A program made the translations under genes and the position numbers. Below, one piece after another: positions 41,356 to 53,935 of a DNA stretch of 64,000 bases. The notes under the pieces were generated by a model, which saw only the letters and a program-made list of their open reading frames with translations, had not been told where the DNA came from and did not search any database. How positions within the stretch are numbered: the stretch's first letter is position 1; every line of letters starts with the position of its first letter. Origin of the DNA: Plasmodium malariae (lineage: Eukaryota; Apicomplexa; Aconoidasida; Haemosporida; Plasmodiidae); the NCBI RefSeq assembly GCF_900090045.1, contig NW_021638294.1:1-64000 (forward strand), in the 5' to 3' direction.

Positions 41356-44047
41356 TGCAAAATTAACTGCTTATATTATTTTCAATAGAAAATAAAATAC
41401 TTAGTGATATATATGTTACACTTATGTACAAATTCATTAAAAAGCAATATAAATATTAAATAAAGAAATGAATACATGTCTATAAAAATTATTCAAATAA
41501 AAAGATAAATACGATACTATTTTTTAAATTAGTAGTAGAAAATTCCCTTTAAACGAGATTCCCCTTAGAATTAAATATAAATAATTTTAAAACTTAAGCA
41601 TATAAAACAAGATGATAAAGCAAAATTGCATATCATTATATAACAATATGAGGTAGCGTTTATTTTTTTAGTATTACAAAAGTAAAAACAACATTAGAAA
41701 CAACACCAATAATAATATTATATAAATAAAAAATGTAAAACCTTGGAATAAAAACATTAATCAAAATATAAAGTATATATATACTTTTTCTTTATAACTT
41801 TATTCAAAATTTTTATTATTTGTCTACTTTCAATTTAATATAACTAAAAATGTTACACATTATGTAACAGTTTTAACGTTTTTTTTCTTCTATTGATATA
41901 TATTATATGTTATATTGTTGACAGGGTATTTATGATTGTCGCTAAGGTAGATGAATTCTAATTTTAATTGAATTCAAATGGGAAAAATCCTAACCATTAT
42001 TTTATAATTCATAAGTAAAATCTGCTTTAGCATTATTCTTATTGTTTTTTTACTGCATTAATACCTTATTCTATATATAACATACATATGATTAAAAAAA
42101 TTGATATATGATAAATAATAAAAATACGTGTAATTACATTATAAATTTTTTGATAAAGTAAATTTTAATAATAACAAATAATATTTAAATGCCTATGCTT
42201 TATTTTTATTTTATCCATATAAAAAAAAAATACAACAAATATTCCCATAAATATGATAGCAAGTAACATGTTTATGTTTATAGAATCTGAGAAATACAAA
42301 AGTAATTCTTATTTTATTGAGTTTCCAGATACAATCTATTTCTATATTATCTACACAATTTATTATCTATACATTCAAATAAGAATAATAATTTAGAAAA
42401 GGATGATTTCGTTTCTCATTACATGAAATTTTTAGGCACCATGGTAATTTGTTAATTGTAAACCTCATGTACTCACTCATTTTTTTATTGTACATAGTTA
42501 CATATGTCTTTGGATTTTACTATAAATATGAATTTTAGTTATTCACAATATATAATATATTTTGCGCTATACTTAATATTTAGTTCAAAATAATAAAAAA
42601 AAATACATGTAATATTGAAATTATAGAAAATTATTCAAACAATGAAATATTAATATAGAAAGGATAAATGAAATAATTTTAATGATAATGAGGTAAAAAT
42701 TTTATTTTTAATTATTATTTCTTTACAGTAAGCATAGATTTAGTAAAAACAAAGTTCGGAGAACATGATGCATACATCTAATTAAAATAAAAGCAAAATT
42801 TAGTCTGTTATAATTGTTAATTATTGTTTTTATTTAAACAGTAATTATTTATTAAAATATATATTTACATACATTGTCAAATACATACTGTGACACATAA
42901 CAAAAATAAAATATAAAAGTAATAAAGTAATATTATCTTACAACATCATTTATTTACTATCGACTTAATATATTTTAACCAGAATTAATCTATAAAAGTT
43001 ATTTACTTAGTTCTAAAAATTCGATATATACTTAATTTAATTTTTATAAAGAAATAATTTTAGTGCTGCAAAGGTTGCTTTCACTTATATATTAAAGATA
43101 TAATATTTAAACAAGAAAACATTAACAATTAGAAAAATGTTTTTATAATTCTAAATTTATTTCTTTTAACTTTTTTTTAAGTTTATATGTAAAAAAATAT
43201 TTTATTTTCTTAAAACTATGAAGTATATTTTTTTCTTTTTAAATAATAATTGATTGTATATTTAATAATATTTATAAACTTATAAAATAAAATAAGAATA
43301 TAAATGAAATTAAAATATAATCCATAAATCCTAAATTGGGGATCCTAATTAAAGGGATATTACTTTATAATATATCTATAATTTTGCTTTTTTACGATAG
43401 AAGAAAGACTAAAAGTTTATTAAAATAATTTTTACAATTAATATATTTTATAACGTATTTCACTTAAAATATATTATTTATAATATATATTAGGTTCCTT
43501 ATTAACTAAAACAATATACGTATACATATCAATGCAACGAAATATCATGACTATCTTTTATTACAATATAGGAGACATTTCTTGCTAATTTTAAAATAAT
43601 ACATTTTCTTATTTACCAGAAAAAATAATAATTTTAGTTTGCTATTTATAATATAGAAAGAAAAACATTTTATCGCAAATATAAATTTATATAATTCTAA
43701 ATAATTATCTATATTGTACTATAATATGTTAATTTTCAAGCATAATCACATATTTTTTATAGAAATATATTTAAATATATAAATAAATACATTATTCCAT
43801 AATATTTATTAAGATAAAATCATAATCTCTGTTTAGGTACAAAATCATTAAAACATTTAAATTCAAAAAAAAACAAAGAAAATATATTTCCCATGTTATG
43901 TTTCTAAAACACCATTTATACAAGCGTGCATTTATAATATTTTAGAAATTATATATATTCTAATTAAGAACATCACATAAAATATTACATTTATTTTTCA
44001 TATTAAATGTTTCATTACATAAACATATATATTCCTTATTATTCATT
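41356..44047. other. Intergenic between PIR and convergent fam-m
   Basis: No gene is visible. It is a diverged copy of 14920-17627. A short patch with more G and C at about 41920-41990 has no reading frame. The conserved fam-m 3' flank word (TTTATACAAGCGTGCATTTA) lies at about 43915-43934. Confidence 0.45.
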
Positions 44048-44938
44048 TTACTCATTTATTAACTTAATTTTATTATATTTTTCGTTATTTCTTAAGATCT
44101 TGTAAGTACTTATTATAATCATAATAGATAACATAATCATAAGCACGCTAAATAATGCTATAAAAATATAGTATTCTTTTCCCTTTATCAATGAATCTAT
44201 AAATTGTTTAAAAGTATTCCATGTTGTACCTTCTATAATACTGTCCCATGCATTCTTCAAAGATTCCAGTTTTGGTAATACGGGTATTCCTATTCCCAGC
44301 AAGAGAAAAATAAGTAACATAGAAATCCCAATTCCATATTTTCTAAATTTTATTTTTTTTAAAGATATATCACAAATTCTCCTGTTTCTTTCAAGATAAT
44401 GATCATAATCTTTTTTTTTAACCCATTTTTTTTCAAAATGGAAATGTTTTCCATCAAACATTCCTTTATTATAATCTGTAACTTCTGTATAATATTGTGC
44501 CTTATTTAATAAACTTCTATTTAATTGTTTGTTTGTTTTTTCGTCCAGTTTCTCATTTTTAGATATATCTTTTTTTTCGTATTCTGCATTTTTTGGCAAA
44601 TCCTTTTTTAACCCTAAAGTATATGAATCGTTGTTCTCTATACATTTTGCTAGTATTCTATAATTTTTTGTATCTAATCTTCTATCAAGTTCGTATCTTT
44701 CATCCATAGATCTATTAAATACTCTCTAAAAGACCATAGTAAAAAATAATTATTAAAAGGCATAAATCATTTCACTCAAAAAATTAATATTTATAAAAAT
44801 GATACTTGGAAATTATTAATAAGCATATATGCTTAAATAGTATTATCATACCTCATCCATGTTAAAATGATATATCAAATTTAAGATGATTAATACAGAA
44901 ATTTTAATGAACATGGTTGACTTAATTTTATGTTCCAT
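44048..44938 (-). CDS. Plasmodium exported protein, fam-m type (two exons, 254 aa)
   Basis: Exons are 44852-44938 (29 codons, MEHKIKSTMFIKISVLIILN) and 44048-44725; the intron is 126 nt (donor GTATGA, acceptor TTTTAG), phase 0. The second exon starts RVFNRSMDERYELDRR, so the first internal ATG is not the start. PEXEL-like RILAK (Ile for the usual Leu) has Arg at 52. Signature MFDGKHFHFEKKW is at about 118-130, and the C-terminal RNNEKYNKIKL is conserved. Membrane segments are at about 162-178 and 214-237. Function is unknown. It lies 2.7 kb to the left of a fam-l gene on the same strand. Confidence 0.88.
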
Positions 44939-47607
44939 TATATAGATACTTAATATTTTAATATATTAAATAAAAAATATGTTAATAACAATAGAATATA
45001 CTATGAGTGATATAAGATTTTGTATTTATTTTAAAATTTACTTTTATTATTCTTTCATAAATATTTAGTAAATTACGTGTAACAATATTAAATTATACTA
45101 TATATACAAAGCAAAATAACATTAAAAATATATATTAATTATTATTATAATATTACCTAAAATAAAAACCAATCCTCTTTATTATAAAATAATTTCAATT
45201 TATTCATAAGCATTAAAAATACATAATCTAATTTTTTATATTGGTACACTAATTAAATAATGTTTTAATTATTTCATACCAAAACAAAATAGAAAAAAAA
45301 AAAAAATACACCATTTCATTATATTTCGAAATATTGCGTTCATATAGAATAGAGAACTTAGAGAATATAGATAATACATTCTTATATGCATAAGTTAATA
45401 ATAACTAATTGTTATGATTTTTCCTATTAAATTTAGAATTTTTAACATTATATTTTGGAAATAATCGTTATTCCTAATATAATATATATTTTTATAACAA
45501 TATAATAGTAATAATATATTAAAGAAATAACATTTTACATTATGCTAATTATAAGAGATTCTTCATTTAATCCATATGAATATATAATATTTTATGTTCT
45601 ATAAAATATTTAAAAAATTAAATATATATTCTACTAAGTGATCAATCAAGGAATATATATTCTATAGGAAAATAAATTATTTTTTATATTTGTATTATAA
45701 TTTATAAATTTTACAACTTTTAATTGTTTTATATATAATATTTTTTTAAATGAAAAATATTTATATGCATCTACCTAATTATTTTTTTTTTTTTTTTAAT
45801 TAATTATATATTTATAAATAGGAGATGGTAATATGCGAAAAAAAAACTTTTTTAAATAAAATTATTCCATATATTAAAAAGCATATATATAACTTTAATG
45901 CACAAAATAATTTCTACATACTATAATAATATATAATATTAAAAAAGAATTTATACATATATTTTTTATTAATATTTTGATAATCAATATTTTCAATTTC
46001 AACATACCGTAATTCCTTATAATGTAATCTTATTTTCAGCAAGTTCTAGGGACACTTTAAAAAAAAATAAATATTCGTAGGTTATTTCATATAATACATA
46101 GTATTTTTTTAATTGACTGTGATAGAACTAAAACGGTATTGATATTATATTATTATTTTCATTTGAATCTATAAAAAATTAAATTTTATAAAAGAAAATT
46201 ACATAAAAAATGATTTTATAGGTTATGATGTACAACATATATATTTAAATAAACATTATGAAAAGAAAGAAAACGGAGTACCTCTTTCAGTATACATTAT
46301 TCATAGTTATCAATCAAAAAAAAAAAAAAAAAGGATACGTACTTCTCATCTATAAAAGATGTAGTTCTTTCTTTTATTTAAAATTTTTTTTTTTTAAATG
46401 ATTATTATTAATTTGAAAAAGTTACTAATACATACTACAAACTAAATATAATTTTATGAATTTTAAAAATAACATTAAAAATTTACTTAGTATTTTTATA
46501 GATAATCACACAAAATAGAACGTATATATATATATGAACATAGAAAAAATTATATTATTTCAAAAATAAATATATATACGTTCATTACATTTAGTTAATT
46601 ATTTTATTTTTATAAATATAAAACACATTTTTAGTAGACTATAATTATGAAAAACCCATGGTAAGAAATTAAAAAGATCAACATATTATTTATTAATATA
46701 TAATTATAATTAATTCATTAAGTGAATTCTGTAATTATATTAAATATTTCAGTAAATATATATTTAACAAAAATTCCAGAATTTCACTGACTTACTAATA
46801 AGTTCGACTATAAAATAATTATTGTTTTCTTTTTTGTTGAGTTCTATATAAATAATACACAAAAGTTTGAAAATAATTATAAATAGTATATATTAAGAAA
46901 AAAATTATCATTTTATTATACGTTTCTAAGTAAAAATTTGTAGAATGCATAAAAAAAAGACGTTTACTAATTTGATATTTACCGTAAATGTTCTAAAAAT
47001 CATTTATCACAATTTATTTTATATAGCAATTACTATATTTTTTTAAGAAAAATATATATATATATATTAAGACATCATAGTATATTCCCTTCTTTTTATT
47101 ATTTCATAACAAGACACTTTTGTTTATGATTTAAAATTAATAAAACTTTTTTTTAATTCCTTAAACAAAAAATAATTTATACTGGAGAAAGATAAAAAAT
47201 ATAAAGCACCATTTCTTATAAAATATATATAATTTAACATACAATTTTAATAAAATTATATAAATTGTTCTTTTATGTATTAATTTTAACACACAAACGT
47301 ATACTTTTCATAATAATTTATTAAAATATGTATATACATATATATACATACGAAGTCATAATATTTATCATGATGAAAATATATCTTAAAGTACAAAATA
47401 AAAAACACGAAAAATTAAAATCCACAATAAAACTAAGAAAATATTTTTTTGCAGTGATTTATTAAAATGTCCTTCTGTATGCACATTTATGTATATAATT
47501 TTTGCCATTATTCATATATTTATTTTACATATGATTAAATATACTATATATATTAGTTCTTACTGAATATTTATTTACGGAAAAAATCATTATCTCTTTG
47601 ACATATT
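44939..47607. other. Intergenic between fam-m and fam-l
   Basis: No gene is visible. It contains the fam-m upstream element (45327-45380) and an 18 nt poly-A run at 46316-46333. It corresponds in position and length to 18497-21463. Confidence 0.45.
45327..45380 (-). promoter_or_regulatory. Shared fam-gene upstream element
   Basis: The + strand reads GAAATATTGCGTTCATATAG, then AATAGAGAAC and TTAGAGAATATAGATAATAC, 389-442 bp 5' of the fam-m start codon. Confidence 0.48.
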
Positions 47608-48565
47608 TTACCTTTGCTTGAACTTAATTCTTTCATATTTTTTAACTTTTTTATGGTAATATACAATTCGTAATATAATTGTAACTCCCAATATAAAGAG
47701 AGGTAAAAAATAAATTATACTCCTAAAAAAAGGAATAACAATGAAAGACCTCTTAGCTCCTTGAGTATTTTGTCCTATACTACCCAACCACCATAAAGGG
47801 GATTTCCGTAACCACTCTTTTAAATTAGTTGTCCAACCTTTACCAAGATAGTTTCCCAATGCCTTGTATAACTCATCTACAAGTGCAAAACTTTCAGATA
47901 TATCTAATATAATGGGTATTAATAATAATAAAAAGAATAATACAGGTAAAATAAGCCGTAATCCGTACTTTTTAAGTATTATTTTTTTGTAAACTTTATT
48001 GCTAATTGTTCTGTTATTTCTGAGAAAATCTTCATAATCAAGTTCTTTGAATATTTTTTTTTCTAAATTGGAATATTTTTTTGTTTCAAATATACAGGTT
48101 TTATTTTTCATAGATTGTTTATGACCTTTAACATTATATAATGGACTTCCATTTGATTGTTTCATGGTTTCTGTGTTCCTTTTTTTATTACTATATATAT
48201 CTTTTTTATCGTTATTCCCATTTGGTATATCTTCTTTTAAACATACAATACTTGAATCCTTAATCTTCTTATATTTTGCCAATAAACGATAATATCTTGT
48301 ATATAATTTTCTACGATTATTGTAGCATTCATTCAAAGATTTCTCATTCATACTCTGAAAAAACAAAAATAAAATTATTATATGATCAAATAAATAATAA
48401 CATAATAAAAAACAATTATTAATATAAAACTCTAAAAATATGAATAATACATGTATATCTATATAAAATTATTATAACCACACAAATATGAAAATGAAAT
48501 ATCCAACTTAAAAGGACAAACGTAACAAATTTAATAAATGACAGTGACTTAATTTTTTTCTCCAT
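47608..48565 (-). CDS. Plasmodium exported protein, fam-l type (two exons, 277 aa)
   Basis: Exons are 48479-48565 (29 codons, MEKKIKSLSFIKFVTFVLLS) and 47608-48354; the 124 nt intron starts GTTATA, a weak donor, and ends TTTTCAG. The frame is also open 12 nt into the intron, so an ATG there could be mistaken for the start. PEXEL-like RLLAK has Arg at 52. CIFETKKYSNLEKKIFKELD is at about 116-135, followed by RTISNKVYKK. Membrane segments are at about 162-179 and 236-261, with a Trp-rich loop (LWWLGS) between. The tail is YHKKVKKYERIKFKQR. Function is unknown. Confidence 0.88.
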
Positions 48566-50473
48566 TATATAGATTATTAATATTTAAATATATCCAACAA
48601 GGGTTCATTTGACAATAATAAAATATCCTTTAATAATAAATAACGCTTTTATTATTTGTTTAATTTGTCTTCTTTTATTTTCCCTAAATATAATAATAAA
48701 AACTGTATAACTATAATTACTTATACAACAGAAACAAAAAAAAATGACTGCAAAAATATACTATAAATTTTTTATAAAAATGCAATTTTTAAAACAATAA
48801 CTTTCATTAATATAATACAAATTTATTTCATTATTAGATATTCAAAATATATGAATTTTTTATTTAATACAGTGAAGTAATTAAATAATTTCTTTATCAA
48901 TTTTTATTAAAAAATATATATATATGCTTTCATAATATTTATATATATTGAGTATATAGAAAATGTAGAAAGTAGAGAATATAGATGATTGTTTCCTCTA
49001 AATGTTGGGAGAAATATCACTTATTTAAATGATGTTATCCTACTAATAATTCTAACATACTGAAAATAATATTTCGGAAAAATTGTTTATTTCTAAAAAA
49101 TATTATTATTGTACCAATAAAATAATAGTAATAATAAAATAAGTAAATAATATTTTGTATAAATTTTTTTTCTCATTATTAGTAGTAATGGCATCATTTA
49201 CTTCATAATAATATGCATTTATTTATGGTATACAACATATTTAAAATATTAAATATATGACGTATCACTTAATCTAGTAAAAAACAATAAATTGAAAAGG
49301 TACATAAATACCGATCTTTTATTTTTGTAATATCATTTTTGAAGGGTATAATATTTAATTAGTTATATTTTGTAATATTATTTATATATGTAAAATTGTT
49401 AAATTCGTAGATTAAATTATAGATATATTTTTTTAGCTAATATATATATTCAGAAGAAATATAGTAAATAAAAATTGAGTAGTAGTTGTATACAGTATGT
49501 TCACATAAGCAAAATGCTGATAGAATAATTCACTTGCTTAATTGTGTCAAATGTATTCATGAACATAATATTTTGTTATTAATATATTAAATCATATTTA
49601 TTTAAGCAATTCTTATACTAAAGTATTATATACCGTAATTATATAGGATAAAAAGTAAATCACAATTTTTAATAGAAGGCCTAATTTAATTATAAAGTTT
49701 CATATATTCTCAAATTCATAATGTTATATTAATATTTAATTTTTAAATGAGAATTATATCATTATTTAGTTATAATTTAATACTTGAACTATAAAAAAAT
49801 TTAGAAATTTATTAATACATTCTTATTTCATATAACTTATTAAATATATAATTTTCAAAATAAGCTTTTTATGAAGATGTTTTGTTATGTTTGCATTTAA
49901 ATAAAAATTACAACTTAACACAAAAAATAAAATAATTCTGATTTTACTAAATAAAAAAGTAATCATATATTAGAATTAAAAGTAATATAACATATATTTA
50001 TTAATAGGATCAAAAATGAAAACATACAACCTTTAAAAAAATAAGAAGAATATAAATGGTTAAATATATAAATTACTTTATTAGATGAGTTAAAATACAT
50101 TGATTACGATATAATATAATAGCTTAGATGTCACATGTATATTATAATAAAAAACCCCAATGAAACAATTACATATGTAATGCTTGCAAATTAGGTATAT
50201 ATCTTTATTCTGATTATTGAACAATTTGAATTTCACATTTTAATGAATCATGAAAGAATTATTACATATATATATATGTAAAGAATAATTAATTGTAATA
50301 CAAAAAAAAATATAGAAACATAAAAACCCTTAATATTATTTAACATATATCTTATTGCTTTTTTGTGCAAACATGCACCTGTACAATATCAACGTTTCAT
50401 AAAGAATATTTTATATATATACGACAGTTAATTTTTGTTAACATATTATCATTAAGCATAGAGGAAAAATCTA
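48566..50473. other. Intergenic: 5' flank of fam-l
   Basis: No gene is visible. It contains the upstream element (48945-49010). About 49150-49270 is similar to the flanks at 45540-45640 and 59680-59760, so the duplication reaches at least 0.7 kb upstream of these genes. Confidence 0.45.
48945..49010 (-). promoter_or_regulatory. Shared fam-gene upstream element
   Basis: The + strand reads TATATTGAGTATATAGAAAA, then TGTAGAAAGTAGAGAATATA and a following TTTCCTCTAAATGTTGGGA, 380-445 bp 5' of the fam-l start codon. Confidence 0.48.
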
Positions 50474-51384
50474 TTAGATACAGGGAAAAAGGTATTTCTT
50501 AAAACTATCTATCAATTGTAAATATGCTTTAATTTTATCTTTTTCTACTTCAGCGACAAATTTTAGAATTTTAATAGTATATAAAAAATTAAAATGCATA
50601 AAACGTAACTAATAACCATACAATTGTAACACTTTATTGAGAATTAAATAATCTCGTTAGAACATGTCACCCTAATATATATTACAAATTTCCTAATGAA
50701 ATAAGAAATAAAAATATAATAAAAATACGATAGAAAATGTATTCAATATAGTAAATTCTAAAATATTACTCATATATTCTGAAAGTTTTAAACTTTTTTT
50801 CTTGGTAATACACACATATTTTGTGCCATAATATATATGAATAAATGCTCTGTATAGTTTTTTATTAAAGATATATCTCTCACTATATATGTCTTAAATA
50901 TAATGGATATGCATTTCATGAATAATTTTTTAGATGCAGTTCTTGAAGTATCATCATCTTTACATTAATACTTTCGATGATCTTTTAATTCAACATTACC
51001 TCTTTGTATTAGGAATTATCATATGCATTATCTTGTAATATATCTTTAATTATATATTATTTCTTCCTTTCTAATTTTCTGAAAATATTATAACAGTTAT
51101 TGTAACTAATAATAAATTTCCACTGTTCTAATTGTATAAAAGATTATAAAAGATATATTACAATGAAAGGAAGATATTTTTATTATTTATAATATGATAA
51201 AGTACTTTAATCATAATAATAATTATCTTACAGGTGTATATTTGAGCATACAATATGCAGAAGCAAAAATATAAAGCAAAACTTATGCTAAATTATTATA
51301 ACTCACTAGTTAAATATGGAAACATCAAATTAAAAAAGATAAATCTGACTAATTGTACTAATATAAAATATTAATTTTTTCCAT
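50474..51384 (-). pseudogene. Decayed exported-protein gene, unknown family (relic B)
   Basis: A broken first exon lies at about 51302-51384: it starts ATGGAAAAAATTAATATTTT and keeps the layout of the fam signal exon (SFLI-stop-CFH where others have LLIWICHF), but has several stops. Further along the minus strand, 50788-51006 is open except for one stop: QRGNVELKDHRK, then CKDDDTSRTASKKLFMKCIS, IIFKTYIVRDI and SLIKNYTEHLF. A segment at 50474-50575 reads KILKFVAEVEKDKIKAYLQL and then IDSFKKYLFPCI. There is no RLLAK, FKELDY or FHFEKKW motif, so the body is not a plain fam-l/fam-m gene. It shares features with relic A (about 8700-9380). Confidence 0.45.
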
Positions 51385-53935
51385 TAAATATGGATTCATT
51401 TATTTTTAAAATATATCAATTTTGTTAAAAATTCTACATTATATTCACAAGTTAGTAACATAAGCGTACAGTAATTTCCATAGTTATTTTATTTTTTTAA
51501 AAATTAGAAAATTCCATGAATAGTGTACAAGATATAAAAAACTAAGATAATTTAAAAAATATTTTTTTATATATTTCCAATAAATTTATTATTAAAAAAA
51601 GAAGCGTTAAAATAATATTTCAGAAAACTAATTTTCTTAATGAATGATCAAAAAACATACATATTTTAATGACATGACAGAATGGATCTAAATTTTTGTT
51701 ATTAATAATTTTCAGAAAAATTATAAAATGGCCTTTCTGATACACAAAAATTTTATTTTATAATTAGCATAAAAAAATCAGATATTCTTTGAGAATGAGA
51801 ATATTAGCATATATTACGAATATAGTTATTATTTTTTTAAAGGAATTCCATATAATGAGCTTAATTATTTATGCATATCGTACTTTTTAAACACTATTTT
51901 ACAAACGAAAAATACAATTTATTGTATAAGATAAAAGAGTATCCATAAGATGGAAAGGAAACATAAAAAATGTTTTTTTTTATAGCTAAAATTATAATCT
52001 AATATATACCATATATATACGACATGTAAAATATTTGTAGCAGAATAATTTTAAAACTATATTCTAGAATTTAATTCAAATAAAAAATTATAATATTTTA
52101 AAGAGCTTTATCCAATTTAGCACTTTTATACAATTGTATATTATTATTATAAATAGAATACAATAATTTCTATATAATTAAAAAACAAGTATTTTATTTA
52201 TTATAACTAAAATAAAATTTATTAAATATATTAATTAATATAATTTTTTTTTTTTTTTTGGTTAAAATATGTGTTATTTTATAATATATAGAGAAATAGT
52301 AATATTAAAAAAACATAAGAATGATGTACAATTATATGTAATAAGAAATATGTTTTAGTAATTATGATTAATAAAGGGAAAATTATAATAAACAAATTAT
52401 ATCAAATAAAATAATTTACAACGGAAAATAATATAATTAATAAATAGAAAAAGATAATATATATTATAACATATAATAAAATTTAAAAAAACTTTCGACG
52501 CATCATATTCACTTTTAACACTTTTGTGGTCGATATTGTAATGTACATAGATTTTGTTGACATATAAATAAATATTACTTTAAATAACACATTATATTAA
52601 AACTACTATATGACATACTTAAATAAATTAAATTGGGTTTTTAATGAAATATATCTATAAAAGCAAAACTACTTATGTTTCATAATGTTTGTTTAATAAA
52701 ATAAATGTATACAATTATAAAAATTAAATATGAAAAATATATTATGTTTATTATATAATAATAGATGCTAATTTGTGTATGTAAACAGGTTAAACATAAT
52801 TAATTAAAAATAAATATAAAATATTCTTAAATTTACATATGCTACATAATATACATTACTCTGGAGCATTATAGAAAAATTACATAATTATTATTTTATT
52901 TCGTGTTCATGTAAATATATGCACTATTTAAATTTATATATTTAGATATATATATATTTGTCAAAATACTTGGTTAAAGCATTTATATGATACTTTCATT
53001 TGGATAACAACTTGTCAAAATTTATAAATTTGTATTGATGTAAAAAAGTATAACATAACTTAATAATTAAAACTTCCTATTATGAAAATTATATAATTAT
53101 AAAAATTACATGAATATAATAAGCATTTTTTTAGTTATTATTTTCTAAGCTTTCATGTAACTAATTCAGTTGATATTTTTTAGCAGCTTTCGTATTTTGT
53201 TTTTTAATTACTTTATGCATGTTATTTTAATTAATTATATTAACGTCCATTTAAATTTAATAATTATGTGCATTCATAAAAATGAAAGAATTATCAATAA
53301 ATAATTACCTTTTTATTTGAAATAACTAATTAGTTACTTAGTAATTGTATACAACATTAATCAATGGTATTATTAAATAAAAATATTCATTTTATAAATG
53401 TACATATATGAGTTCTAATATATATGTATTAATATTAATATTAGTCCCTTAATTCTTATTGACTTTTTGTAGATTTAGTGTAATTTGTAATAATAATTTT
53501 TCACAAATATTTCTTTTATATAAATAATTTATGTTTCTTCTAATTAGAAATATTACTAACGATCTAATAATAATGACAAATATGACTTTTTTAATTTCAA
53601 TATTTTATTTATATATAAATTAATGTAATTTATGTATATTTTTAGTGAAATTATTAATCTCTTATTGTTTCATTCAGCAATAATTTTTATTGTAGAACAT
53701 ACCTCTTCTACAATACTATTACAACTATAAATTCTCCGAGATATGTTCGAGCAAACATATATTTGATAATGTAATCACTGAAATAAGGATAATTCTAATT
53801 TATATCTATATGTATTTCATTCTTCTCAAGAGCGTTCTGACATCAATTTATTCTAATTAATTTTTTTGTTTCAAAACATACTTAATCTTTTATTATTACC
53901 AATAAATTTATTTATATTAAACTAATGAGATGTTT
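51385..53935. other. Intergenic, nothing recognised
   Basis: This is plain AT-rich DNA. I saw no coding-like frame on either strand. A faint match to the upstream element (TTTGAGAATGAGAATATTAG) lies at about 51789-51808, about 400 bp before the relic B first exon, but it is too diverged to call. Confidence 0.35.

Larger units (their letters stand above)
37400..48600. repeat. Segmental duplication block B (PIR / fam-m / fam-l)
   Basis: This is the partner of 11400-22500, in the same orientation, about 26.3 kb apart. The middle gene is an ordinary fam-m here but a divergent exported protein in block A. The limits are approximate. Confidence 0.55.
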
